DNA from: 2-01-FULL-39-28 sp964436165
Lineage (GTDB): Bacteria; Patescibacteriota; Minisyncoccia; 2-02-FULL-40-12; GWA2-44-9
Direction of reading: 5' to 3'
Assembly: GCA_964436165.1 (NCBI GenBank)
Contig: CAYTBY010000016.1
Location: forward strand, 1-24,539
Length of the DNA: 24,539 nt
Part shown: piece by piece, positions 1-6,700 of the stretch
Layout: each line of letters begins with the position of its first letter
Numbering within the stretch: the stretch's first letter is position 1
Made by a program: the position numbers and the translations under genes
Notes under the pieces: generated by a model
Database searches by the model: none
What the model was told of the DNA's origin: nothing
What the model saw: only the letters and a program-made list of their open reading frames with translations

Positions 1-112
1 CTATTTGTATTTTACTAGGTTTTTGTATTAAAAGGGAGTTTCGTAATTCACAGCTATGAGGAACTAGATGATGAAGATGAGGCGGGGCGGGAGCGGGGAT
101 TACGGGGTTGAT

Positions 113-141
113 TTGGTTTTTAAAAAACTGAGTGATATAAT
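113..141 (+). promoter_or_regulatory. Sigma70-like promoter of the 148 gene, probably leaderless
   Basis: TTGGTT at 113-118 and TATAAT at 136-141 are separated by 17 bp. The -10 box ends only 6 bp before the GTG start at 148, so transcription should begin at or within a base or two of the start codon. This is inference from spacing. Confidence 0.6.
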
Positions 142-147
142 TAGAAT

Positions 148-2085
148 GTGGCAACAAAGATAATAAACGTCCTTCGGGACGACCGATTAGATGATATTCT
201 TGAAATTTTCAGAAATACGTCTGCCGAAGAGGTAATTTTTGTTTTGCCTAAACGAGCCATGGCCTTTTCTGATGAAGCCAGTTTTGCCGCTTTGGCCGAT
301 GAGTCAAGGGAATTAAGCAAGGGAGTTCTAATTCTTAGTGAAAACAAGGAGGTCAATGAAATTGCTGCAAGTTATGACTTGGGCGTTTTGACCAGCGAAG
401 ATAGCGAAGGATCTAAGAAAAAAGCCAAGAAAGAGACTATCGAAGACGACGGCGAAGTTGATGAACCGATTGCGGAAGCAGTGGCTTATGGTGGTTCTGA
501 CGAAAGCGATGAGGCCGAAGAAGAAGAAATACAGAGTGATGTTGATGAGGCACGAGATGAGGAGGATAAAGAAGAAGCTGAAAAAGAAACCGGATTTCCT
601 CCGGTTGAATATCAAGAAGAGGCGGTTTCTGGTAATCCTCCCGTTGAGACAATTTTAGCCGCCGCCCCCAAATCACCCAAAAGCATGAACGATATTCTGG
701 GTCCTAATCCAGATGATTCAGTGAGTGTAAAAGTTAACAGAAAACCGGAAAAACCAATCAATGTTGGAGTCAAAAAAGAACCAGTAAAAGCACCCATGCC
801 GGTGCAGGATTTTAAAGAAAAAACAGTTCTTGATGAAATACAAAATGTTTGGCAAAGAAGAGAAATTCCCCAAAAATCCTATACCAGCTCTGTCAAAAGT
901 TTTAAGTTGCCAAGTTTCCCAATGAGCAGATGGTTTTCTAAACTATCTAAGAAAACATTGTATATTTATGGTTTAGCCGTGGTTGTCATATTCGGCGCTG
1001 TTGTTTATGTTTCTACTGGAAAGGCGGATATTATTATTAAACCCAGAGCTCATGCTTTAAAATTTGATTTAAAAATTTCTGCTTCTGATAAATTTATGAC
1101 TGTTGATGCAGAACTAAAGAAAATTCCCGGCCAATTATTCTCAGTTGAGAAAAAAACTGAAGAAACGTTTCCAGCTAGCGGAGAAAAGGATGTTGTCCAA
1201 AAAGCCAGGGGAAAGTTAACCGTTTATAATGAATATGGCACTACGCCCCAAGTCCTTATCGCTACGACAAGATTTGAATCGTCAGACGGTTTGATTTTCA
1301 AAACTTTAAAAACCATTACTGTGCCAGGCACCAAGGTTCAGAATGGAAAAATAACGCCAGGCAGTATTGAAGTTGAGGTTATTGCCGATAAGGCCGGAGA
1401 GGCCTATAATGTTGAGCCGGGTAAATTTACTATCCCGGCTTTTAAAGAGAAAGGGGATAATGACCGATATGGGAAATTTTATGGACGTTCAGATGCGGCC
1501 ATGAAGGGCGGTATTGTCGGCAAGGCCAAAGTAGTAACTGAACAGGACTATGTGAATGCTAAAAAGAAAGTGGAAGAGAAGATAGTAAGCGAGACTGAAA
1601 ATGAATTAAAAAATCAGGCGGCCGGCTTAAAAATATTGGGCCTCTCTTCGCCGACCATAAAAGAAATTGTCTCATCAGCCCAGATTGATGAAGCTACCAA
1701 TTCGTTCACTGTTTCCGGATCAGCCGAACTTCATACCGTCGGTTTTAAAGAAGAGGATTTAAATAAATTAGTTATTTTATATGTAGAAAGTATTAACGCT
1801 GAGGTAGTAACTTTTACAGAAAAACTTAAGATTGATTTTAAGGATACCAAGTTTAATAATGAAACAAAGATTCTCGAATTTACTATTTCTGTTGATGGTC
1901 CGGCTTATAGCAAAATTAACGAGGAAAAGGTGGTTGGAGATTTGATGGGTAAGGGAGAGGATTACATAAAGGACTACATTAAAAAGGCCGAGGGAATATC
2001 GTCAGCAAGAGTTATACTGTCTCCTTTCTGGGTCTGGAAAGTGCCGAAAGATAAAAACAGGGTGCATGTTAAGATGGAGTATTGA
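148..2085 (+). CDS. Single-pass membrane protein with acidic linker and baseplate-J-like extracytoplasmic part
   Basis: 645 aa from a GTG start placed directly behind a consensus -10 box. Residues 1-85 form a small alpha/beta-looking domain containing a VLPKRA motif, similar to N-terminal domains I recall from hypothetical Parcubacteria proteins. Residues 95-150 are extremely acidic (runs of D and E) and look disordered. One transmembrane helix lies at about residues 271-289, and the remaining 350 residues would be outside the cell. They include repeated beta-rich segments around PGTKV, PGSIEVEV and KFTIPAF that recall baseplate J/gp47-type proteins. No catalytic motif is visible. It is followed by a 293-bp spacer, so it need not share a transcript with infA. 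Membrane topology is well supported; function is unknown. Confidence 0.85.
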   Translation: MATKIINVLRDDRLDDILEIFRNTSAEEVIFVLPKRAMAFSDEASFAALADESRELSKGVLILSENKEVNEIAASYDLGVLTSEDSEGSKKKAKKETIEDDGEVDEPIAEAVAYGGSDESDEAEEEEIQSDVDEARDEEDKEEAEKETGFPPVEYQEEAVSGNPPVETILAAAPKSPKSMNDILGPNPDDSVSVKVNRKPEKPINVGVKKEPVKAPMPVQDFKEKTVLDEIQNVWQRREIPQKSYTSSVKSFKLPSFPMSRWFSKLSKKTLYIYGLAVVVIFGAVVYVSTGKADIIIKPRAHALKFDLKISASDKFMTVDAELKKIPGQLFSVEKKTEETFPASGEKDVVQKARGKLTVYNEYGTTPQVLIATTRFESSDGLIFKTLKTITVPGTKVQNGKITPGSIEVEVIADKAGEAYNVEPGKFTIPAFKEKGDNDRYGKFYGRSDAAMKGGIVGKAKVVTEQDYVNAKKKVEEKIVSETENELKNQAAGLKILGLSSPTIKEIVSSAQIDEATNSFTVSGSAELHTVGFKEEDLNKLVILYVESINAEVVTFTEKLKIDFKDTKFNNETKILEFTISVDGPAYSKINEEKVVGDLMGKGEDYIKDYIKKAEGISSARVILSPFWVWKVPKDKNRVHVKMEY

Positions 2086-2190
2086 GTGGATATGGAAGTT
2101 GACATTTAAATAGCTTTTTGCTAACATACATAGGTTAAAATAATCCTACATTCACATTTGTTTTTAAAGGCGAACCGTGATTTTTAAGCG

Positions 2191-2370
2191 GTGTGGTATC
2201 ATTACTCCCGCCTTCCAAACCGAGATTCGCATAGGTTTATTTATCCCGCACCTAATGAACATATATTTCTGAAGGTGTCGGGGTATAGTTTGTTTAGTTT
2301 AATATATGAGCTTCTGCTTGACCCTGCTTATAGAAAGCATGGCGAAATATTAGAACCAGATGTTCATTAA
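2191..2370 (+). other. Possible small ORF (59 codons, GTG start) inside the infA leader
   Basis: An open frame runs from a GTG at 2191 to TAA at 2368-2370, ending 8 nt before the infA start. Its composition is protein-like, with a hydrophobic stretch and the ending DPAYRKHGEILEPDVH. It has no ATG and no Shine-Dalgarno, and its second half coincides with the inverted repeat 2243-2379. It could be a short operon protein, a decayed gene, or a by-product of a structured RNA. Confidence 0.2.
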
Positions 2371-2379
2371 GTGCGGGAT
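2243..2379 (+). repeat. Inverted repeat enclosing the infA 5' leader
   Basis: Arms of 20 nt at 2243-2262 (begins ATCCCGCACC) and 2360-2379 (ends GTGCGGGAT) are complementary at 19 of 20 positions. A second stem, ATATTTC 2263-2269 with GAAATAT 2344-2350, continues the helix after a 9-nt bulge. The last base of the 3' arm is the T of the infA TTG start, so folding would bury the initiation site. It may be an RNA control structure, a mobile palindromic element, or both. Confidence 0.7.
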
Positions 2380-2588
2380 TGAACCAAGAAAAAGAAAAAG
2401 TAACCGGAACCATTATTGAAGCGCTTCCAGATACGAATTTCCGCGTCCAACTAGAAGATGGACGAGAGGTTTTATGTTACCTTGCAGGAAAAATGAGGAT
2501 GAATTATATAAAGGTAATGATAGGCGATAACGTAACTGTCGAGTTAAGTCCCGATGGTTCCAGGGGAAGAATAGTTCGAAGATTATAA
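2379..2588 (+). CDS. infA: Translation initiation factor IF-1
   Basis: 69 aa, the usual IF-1 size. It is a single S1-like OB-fold that binds the 30S A site and helps IF-2 and IF-3 choose the initiator tRNA. Recognisable segments are GTIIEALPDTNFRVQLEDG near the N-terminus, a GKMRMNYIKVMIGDNVTVELSP core and a basic GRIVRRL end. The start is TTG at 2379; no ATG or Shine-Dalgarno is available, and the frame is closed upstream in the leader. It opens the ribosomal operon, with rpmJ following after a structured 127-nt spacer. The start codon touches the 3' arm of a long inverted repeat, suggesting regulated or leaderless-type initiation. Confidence 0.95.
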   Translation: MNQEKEKVTGTIIEALPDTNFRVQLEDGREVLCYLAGKMRMNYIKVMIGDNVTVELSPDGSRGRIVRRL

Positions 2589-2600
2589 ATAATGGCATGA

Positions 2601-2717
2601 ATCCCGTTAGAGATAACCCTAACGGGTCTGCAAATAAAAATATTAAGGTTAAATAATAATCGGTAGTGCTTGCCACCATGCGGTGGTAGTAGGTGCTTGC
2701 ACTATCTCTAACGGGAT
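2601..2717 (+). promoter_or_regulatory. Structured rpmJ leader with two competing stems
   Basis: The arm at 2601-2615 (ATCCCGTTAGAGATA) is a perfect 15-nt complement of 2703-2717, whose last two bases are the AT of the rpmJ ATG. The core CCCGTTAG (2603-2610) can instead pair with a nearby CTAACGGG at 2619-2626. Only one pairing is possible at a time; the long one sequesters the start codon. Between them is a hairpin with TAGTGC 2664-2669 / GCACTA 2699-2704 and an inner CCACC/GGTGG stem. The geometry resembles a translational attenuator; no ligand or protein site is identified. Confidence 0.6.
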
Positions 2718-2829
2718 GAAAGTCAGAGCATCTGTTAAAAAAATGTGTAATACTTGTAAACTTGTAAGACGGAAAGGCCGTCTGTATTGTTTGTGCAAGA
2801 ATCCAAAACATAAACAGAGACAGGGATAG
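2716..2829 (+). CDS. rpmJ: Ribosomal protein L36 (bL36)
   Basis: 37 aa starting MKVRASVKKMC and ending NPKHKQRQG, matching bacterial bL36 in length and pattern. Zinc-ribbon ligands are visible as C11, C14, C27 and H32; an additional C25 lies between. L36 sits in the 50S subunit and helps organise 23S rRNA near the base of the L7/L12 stalk. It lies in the canonical position between infA and rpsM. The ATG overlaps the 3' arm of the leader inverted repeat. The zinc-binding form is retained here. Confidence 0.97.
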   Translation: MKVRASVKKMCNTCKLVRRKGRLYCLCKNPKHKQRQG

Positions 2830-2840
2830 TATCATAAAAC

Positions 2841-2901
2841 GTAATTAGTAAATAGTAATTAGAAACTAAAATCCAATTACCAGTTACTAGTTACAAATTA
2901 C
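2841..2901 (+). repeat. Imperfect inverted repeat in the rpmJ-rpsM spacer
   Basis: The 22-nt arm at 2841-2862 (GTAATTAG...) matches the reverse complement of 2880-2901 at 18 of 22 positions. The 3' arm is made of the TTAC/CAGTTACTAG type words also seen inside the glycosyltransferase gene at 11954-11984 and 12126-12156. The repeat ends 3 nt before the rpsM TTG start. Confidence 0.6.
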
Positions 2902-2904
2902 TCT

Positions 2905-3291
2905 TTGCCTCGTATTTTAGGACTAACAATTCCAGATAATAAAAAAATAGTCTACTCCCTCCCATATATTTATGGGATAGGTTCGTCTGCTAGCAAGGTT
3001 ATACTGCGCTCAGCTAACATAAATCCGGATAAAAAAGCAAAAGATCTTACCGACGAAGAGTTAAACAAAATTCAAAAATTAATTGAAAGAAATTATAAAG
3101 TTGAGGGAGATTTAAGGAGAGATATCGGTCAAAACGTTAAACGTCTCAAAGAAATAGGTGCTTGGCGCGGTTTAAGACATGCCAGACGTTTGCCTATTCA
3201 TGGCCGAAGCAAGACTAATTCCAGGACATTGAGAGGAAACATAAGAAAAACGATGGGTTCGGGAAGAAAAGATACGTCGGAGAAGACCTAG
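2905..3291 (+). CDS. rpsM: Ribosomal protein S13 (uS13)
   Basis: 128 aa. uS13 lies in the 30S head and contacts the P-site tRNA and the 50S bridge protein L5. The YIYGIGSSAS helix-hairpin-helix segment, the EGDLRRDIGQNVKRL block and the GAWRGLRHARRLPIHGR motif are typical of S13. The C-terminal tail is less basic than in E. coli and ends GRKDTSEKT. The start is TTG at 2905; there is no nearby ATG and no Shine-Dalgarno, and the start follows directly on the inverted repeat. It is in the conserved order rpmJ-rpsM-rpsK. Confidence 0.95.
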   Translation: MPRILGLTIPDNKKIVYSLPYIYGIGSSASKVILRSANINPDKKAKDLTDEELNKIQKLIERNYKVEGDLRRDIGQNVKRLKEIGAWRGLRHARRLPIHGRSKTNSRTLRGNIRKTMGSGRKDTSEKT

Positions 3292-3292
3292 C

Positions 3293-3378
3293 ATGCGAAT
3301 AGCGCACTACAAATGCGCCCATGCGAATCCGTTTTTGTTATTTGCGGCATTCGTATGTCATTTGTAGATTTGCATTAT
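3293..3378 (+). repeat. Inverted repeat in the rpsM-rpsK spacer (family shared with the rpoA leader)
   Basis: The left arm 3293-3328 and right arm 3349-3378 pair imperfectly, sharing the words ATGC.AAT, CTACAAATG and CGAAT. The right part (GCGGCATTCG, then TTGTAGATTTGCATTAT) recurs almost unchanged at 4554-4587, before rpoA. The 3' end is 4 nt from the rpsK start. Confidence 0.65.
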
Positions 3379-3382
3379 AATT

Positions 3383-3823
3383 TTGGGTAAGAAACGAATT
3401 ATTACAACCGAAGGAGATGTTGTTAAGACCGAAGGACAGCCGGATGTTTCAGTTTCTAAAAAGTCATCCAAAAAGCAGGTTATTAATGGCGTTGCTTATA
3501 TCCATGTTTCATATAACAATACGCTTGTGACTGTAACTGATTCAAAAGGTGAAGTTATTGCCTGGTCTTCGGCTGGTTCAATGGGATTCAAGGGAGCTAA
3601 GAAATCTACTCCATATGCTGCCAATATAGTTTCTAAAGATTGCGTTGAAAAAGCCAGAAAATATAATTTAACTAATATAAAAGTAGTGGTTAAAGGAGTC
3701 GGACCAGGACGTGAATCAGCAATAAGAGGATTGGCCGGAAGCGGTTTAAACATCTTATCGATTATGGATTCTACGCCTATTGCCCATAACGGAGTTAGGC
3801 GTAAGAAACCAAGACGGGTCTAA
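3383..3823 (+). CDS. rpsK: Ribosomal protein S11 (uS11)
   Basis: 146 aa with a lysine-rich N-terminal extension of about 25 residues, slightly longer than typical 125-130 aa S11. uS11 forms part of the 30S platform near the Shine-Dalgarno duplex. Diagnostic segments are GVAYIHVSYNNTLVTVTDSKG, WSSAGSMGFKGAKKSTPYAA, VKGVGPGRESAIRGL and the end DSTPIAHNGVRRKKPRRV. The start is a TTG at 3383 with no Shine-Dalgarno; a start further inside would shorten only the variable extension. rpsD follows after a 39-nt palindromic spacer. Confidence 0.95.
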   Translation: MGKKRIITTEGDVVKTEGQPDVSVSKKSSKKQVINGVAYIHVSYNNTLVTVTDSKGEVIAWSSAGSMGFKGAKKSTPYAANIVSKDCVEKARKYNLTNIKVVVKGVGPGRESAIRGLAGSGLNILSIMDSTPIAHNGVRRKKPRRV

Positions 3824-3825
3824 GC

Positions 3826-3853
3826 TCGATATTTCGGCATTTCGATATATCGA
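3826..3853 (+). repeat. Short AT-rich dyad before rpsD
   Basis: TCGATATTTCG (3826-3836) and CGATATATCGA (3843-3853) pair with one mismatch around a 6-nt loop. The unit CGATAT is repeated several times in the 39-nt spacer. The dyad ends 9 nt before the rpsD ATG. Confidence 0.5.
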
Positions 3854-3862
3854 TATTTTCAT

Positions 3863-4498
3863 ATGGCACGCTACACTGGTCCAAAAGAAAAAATAGAACG
3901 ACGATTGGGCGAAAAGCTTTTTTTGAAAGGCGAGCGTTCACATTCCCAGAAATCAGCCATGGTCAAAAAACCGTATCCTCCCGGTATGCATGGCAGAAAA
4001 ATGAGCAGAAAACCATCTGAATACGGCCTTCAGCTTAAGTCAAAACAGAAAGTCAAGAATGTCTATCGTTTGCTCGAAAAACAGTTTAAGAATTATATAA
4101 AAAGTTCAATTGCCTCCAAGAAAGAACCTTATGAAACTATTTTAAATAAACTAGAGCATCGTCTGGATAACGTTGTTTTTAGAAGTGGTTTTGCCCAGTC
4201 TCGTGATCAGGCCCGACAATTAGTAAACCACGGTCACATCACTGTTAACGGTAGAAGAATCAGCATCCCATCCTTTGAGGTTTCGATAGGTGACGAGATA
4301 GGCGTTAGAGAAGCCAGCAGAAGGTCGCCATATTTTTCAAATCTAATGCCCCAATGGTTTAAGGGATATGAACCACCAACTTGGATAGAAATAAATAAAG
4401 AAAAAATTACATCCAAAATGATAGGCCATCCGGTTTTGCTAGAAAGCGGAGTCAGGGCTGAGGACTTGCAATCAATAATTGAATTTTATTCGCGCTAA
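3863..4498 (+). CDS. rpsD: Ribosomal protein S4 (uS4)
   Basis: 211 aa, the normal size for S4, a primary 16S rRNA-binding protein that nucleates assembly of the 30S body. It begins MARYTGPKEKIERRLGE and carries YPPGMHGR, an alpha-helical block to about residue 95, and an S4 RNA-binding domain around residues 96-165 with HRLDNVVFRSGFA, ARQLVNHGHITVNGR and SIGDEIGVREAS. The N-terminal region lacks the four-cysteine zinc knuckle of some S4 proteins. The ATG at 3863 follows a short palindromic spacer with no Shine-Dalgarno. Confidence 0.96.
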   Translation: MARYTGPKEKIERRLGEKLFLKGERSHSQKSAMVKKPYPPGMHGRKMSRKPSEYGLQLKSKQKVKNVYRLLEKQFKNYIKSSIASKKEPYETILNKLEHRLDNVVFRSGFAQSRDQARQLVNHGHITVNGRRISIPSFEVSIGDEIGVREASRRSPYFSNLMPQWFKGYEPPTWIEINKEKITSKMIGHPVLLESGVRAEDLQSIIEFYSR

Positions 4499-4507
4499 AG
4501 CGCGAGG

Positions 4508-4586
4508 TAATCCAAATCTACAAATGACACACGAATGACACGAATAAAGATTTGCGGCATTCGCAAAAATTTGTAGATTCGCATTA
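4508..4586 (+). repeat. Inverted repeat whose 3' arm reaches the rpoA start codon
   Basis: The left arm 4508-4535 (TAATCCAAATCTACAAAT...) pairs imperfectly with 4559-4586 (...ATTTGTAGATTCGCATTA). The last A is the first base of the rpoA ATG. The right half is the same repeat as at 3341-3378, so this family is placed twice in one operon, before rpsK and before rpoA. Confidence 0.65.
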
Positions 4587-5377
4587 TGTCACTACAATTA
4601 CCAGAAAAAATAAAGGTCGTATCGAAAGAAGATTACAAGGCAACTTTTGAAATTTCTCCATTAATGCCGGGATATGGAGCAACTGTTGCAAATCCCTTGC
4701 GAAGGGTTTTGCTTTCCTCACTTTCTGGAGCGGCAGTAACTTCGATAAAGATAAAAGGCGTTGAACATGAATTTTCAACTTTGACTGGAGTGATGGAGGA
4801 TGTTATTGAGATAATTCTCAATGTTAAAAAATTAAGATTTAGGGTTTATGGCGATGGCCCGGTTAAATTAACTCTTGAGGCAACTGGCGAAAGGAAAATT
4901 ACCGGCAATGATATTAAGCTTACATCTGACGTAGAACTTATTAACCCTGATCAATATATTGCCACCTTAACTGAAAAAAAGTCATCTCTAAGCATGGAAA
5001 TAGAAATAGAAAAGGGTATGGGCTATGTTTCCGTTGAAGAAAGAAGAAAGGAAAAGCTTCCTATTGGCGTCATTGCGATTGATGCAATATTTTCCCCGGT
5101 CAAGTCGGTTAATTTCTCGGTTGAAAATATGCGTGTCGGTGAGAGAATTGACTATAATAAGGTTTTGATGGAGGTTGAAACAGACGGTTCAATAGAGCCA
5201 GAAAAAGCGATGAAAGATGCGGCCGGTATCTTGGTTGACCATTTTAAGCTTGTTAATGAAGTAGAAGTACCGGAAGTTAAGGAAAAAGCAGTTAAGGAGA
5301 AAGCCCGTTCGGCAAGCTCAGGGCAAGCAAAATCGGCAAAAAAGAAAGAAACTAAAACTAAGAAAAGTAAAAAGTAA
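4586..5377 (+). CDS. rpoA: RNA polymerase alpha subunit, N-terminal domain only
   Basis: 263 aa compared with about 315-330 in most bacteria. The N-terminal domain is complete: PLMPGYGATVANPLRRVLLSS dimerisation segment, SIKIKGVEHEFSTLTGVMEDV, and the second half through GILVDHFKLVNE near residue 225. After residue 230 there is only a lysine- and glutamate-rich tail ending KKKETKTKKSKK; no helix-hairpin-helix alpha-CTD is present. The alpha-CTD normally binds UP elements and activators, so neither should act through this subunit. Residues 240-248 (ARSASSGQA) are encoded by a repeat element. The ATG at 4586 is fixed by the conserved N-terminus. Confidence 0.95.
   Translation: MSLQLPEKIKVVSKEDYKATFEISPLMPGYGATVANPLRRVLLSSLSGAAVTSIKIKGVEHEFSTLTGVMEDVIEIILNVKKLRFRVYGDGPVKLTLEATGERKITGNDIKLTSDVELINPDQYIATLTEKKSSLSMEIEIEKGMGYVSVEERRKEKLPIGVIAIDAIFSPVKSVNFSVENMRVGERIDYNKVLMEVETDGSIEPEKAMKDAAGILVDHFKLVNEVEVPEVKEKAVKEKARSASSGQAKSAKKKETKTKKSKK
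5303..5329 (+). repeat. In-frame repeat element in the rpoA tail
   Basis: This 27-nt segment encodes RpoA residues 240-248 and ends TCAGGGCAAGCA. A 27-nt relative with the same last 12 nt, in the same frame (SGQA), lies in the GT2 gene at 12923-12950, and a related sequence lies at 10880-10901. It interrupts an otherwise pure K/E/V tail. Confidence 0.6.
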
Positions 5378-5401
5378 ATTTAAATATTTAAAGATTTAAA
5401 T
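5378..5401 (+). repeat. AT-only palindrome filling the rpoA-rplQ spacer
   Basis: The whole 24-nt spacer is near-perfectly self-complementary: ATTTAAAT at 5378-5385 and at 5394-5401, with ATTTAAAG between. It runs from the rpoA stop to the rplQ ATG with no other sequence. Confidence 0.5.
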
Positions 5402-5749
5402 ATGCGCAGGGGAAGTCACAGAAAATTTGGAAGGGAGAGAAATCAACGCAGAGCGCTTTATAAAGCGCTGGCCACGGCATTGATAGAACATGGCAAAGTA
5501 AAGACTACTACTGCTAAGGCCAAATCCCTTTCTATTTTTGTGGATAAGTTAGTAACAAAGGCTAAAAGAGGCGATATGGCTTCACGACGCTTGGTAGGGC
5601 AAGATATAGGCGAGAAAGCAACTGGTAAATTATTTTCTGATGTCGGTCCAAAATTTAAAGATAGAAGCGGCGGTTATACAAAGGTTTTAAAATTAGGAAG
5701 GCGATTAAGTGACGGTGCAGAAATGTCAATTATTGAATTTACAATCTAA
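5402..5749 (+). CDS. rplQ: Ribosomal protein L17 (bL17)
   Basis: 115 aa, typical for bL17, a 50S protein near the exit-tunnel side. Signature segments are the start MRRGSHRKFGRERNQRRALY, ALATALIEHGKVKTTTAKAK, and the end GGYTKVLKLGRR...AEMSIIEF. The position after rpoA is canonical. The ATG at 5402 directly follows an AT palindrome. The gene ends 5 nt before rplM, so the two are translated from one message. Confidence 0.96.
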   Translation: MRRGSHRKFGRERNQRRALYKALATALIEHGKVKTTTAKAKSLSIFVDKLVTKAKRGDMASRRLVGQDIGEKATGKLFSDVGPKFKDRSGGYTKVLKLGRRLSDGAEMSIIEFTI

Positions 5750-5754
5750 GCCAT

Positions 5755-6093
5755 ATGCAATACACCATTGACGCCACAAATCAATCATTGGGACGATTAG
5801 CAAGCAAAGTTGCTATTATTTTGCGTGATAAAAATTCCGCCTCATATACTCCCAATAAACTTCCGGTCAACGAAGTGGTTATTAAAAATTTAAAAGACGC
5901 TAAATTTACTGGAAATAAATTTGACCAAGTTAAATATTACCACTACTCTGGTTATCACGGCGGTATTAAGGCCAGAAAACTTTCTGAATTGTGGGAAACA
6001 AAACCCCAGGAAGTTTTTCGCAAGATGGTATATACGATGTTACCGACAAACCGGACAAGGGATAAAATAATTAAAAATCTGAAGTTTAATTAA
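5755..6093 (+). CDS. rplM: Ribosomal protein L13 (uL13), short form
   Basis: 112 aa, about 30 shorter than the usual 142. Both ends are trimmed: it starts at the QYTIDATNQSLGRLASKVA segment and stops after RKMVYTMLPTNRTRDKIIKNLK, without the usual C-terminal extension. The core motifs YHYSGYHGG and MLPTNRTRDK are intact. uL13 is an early 50S assembly protein. The start codon lies 5 nt after the rplQ stop; the next gene begins 2 nt after its stop. A shortened L13 is consistent with reduced ribosomal proteins in candidate phyla bacteria. Confidence 0.94.
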   Translation: MQYTIDATNQSLGRLASKVAIILRDKNSASYTPNKLPVNEVVIKNLKDAKFTGNKFDQVKYYHYSGYHGGIKARKLSELWETKPQEVFRKMVYTMLPTNRTRDKIIKNLKFN

Positions 6094-6095
6094 TT

Positions 6096-6695
6096 ATGGC
6101 ACCTAAAGCAGTTCCTAAAATTAAAAATAAGAAACGACCGAGCGTTGAGCGAGGAAGTACTGAGCGCAGCAGCGCGAACGTGAAAGTAAGCAAGCCGAAA
6201 AAGGAAGCTGTTTTAAAGGCGGAGCCGGAAGTTATTGAAAAGAAGGTCGAGGAAGTTGTTGAAGAGAAGAGCTTAAAGAAAGAAAAATATTTCCAAACTA
6301 TTGGCAGAAGGAAAGAATCGATAGCTATAATTCGCTTATTTACCAAAAAGTCTACTGATGTCATTGATGGTGACTATGCTTTAGTTAGGGTAAACGATAA
6401 GGATTATCGTGAGTATTTTTCAGATAAAATTTTGCAGGGAGTTGTTGAGTCACCGCTCAGAAAACTCAAATCTCTCAACCGCTTTAAAGCGACAGTCCTT
6501 GTAAGGGGCGGGGGATTATCCGGCCAGGCCGATGCCATTAAACACGGACTTGCCAGGGCATTAGTAGAATTTGATCAAAATTTCCGTAAGAAACTTAAAA
6601 AAGCTAAATTTCTTACTCGCGACTCTCGCGTCAAAGAACGACGCAAATATGGTCTCAAGAAGGCAAGGAAAGCCCCAGCGTGGTCAAAGCGTTAG
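6096..6695 (+). CDS. rpsI: Ribosomal protein S9 (uS9) with N-terminal extension
   Basis: 199 aa versus about 130 normally. The S9 domain begins around residue 66 (YFQTIGRRKESIAIIRLF) and ends with GLKKARKAPAWSKR, whose last residues reach the P-site tRNA anticodon loop. The first 65 residues are a basic, then acidic, low-complexity extension. Residues 16-29 (SVERGSTERSSANV, DNA 6141-6182) look like an inserted repeat. The extension could be removed by choosing a later start, but there is no good internal ATG before the domain. It is the last gene of the operon and is followed by a strong terminator. Confidence 0.94.
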   Translation: MAPKAVPKIKNKKRPSVERGSTERSSANVKVSKPKKEAVLKAEPEVIEKKVEEVVEEKSLKKEKYFQTIGRRKESIAIIRLFTKKSTDVIDGDYALVRVNDKDYREYFSDKILQGVVESPLRKLKSLNRFKATVLVRGGGLSGQADAIKHGLARALVEFDQNFRKKLKKAKFLTRDSRVKERRKYGLKKARKAPAWSKR

Positions 6696-6700
6696 CTCTG

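Noticed and set aside
1..112. Short frames at the left edge, including an acidic one reading EELDDEDEAG and one beginning at 68
   Set aside because: Each is under 40 codons with a stop close upstream and no recognisable product; one could be the end of a gene outside the window, but nothing supports it.
2413..2835. Long minus-strand frame across infA and rpmJ
   Set aside because: It is antisense to two certain genes and has no recognisable product.
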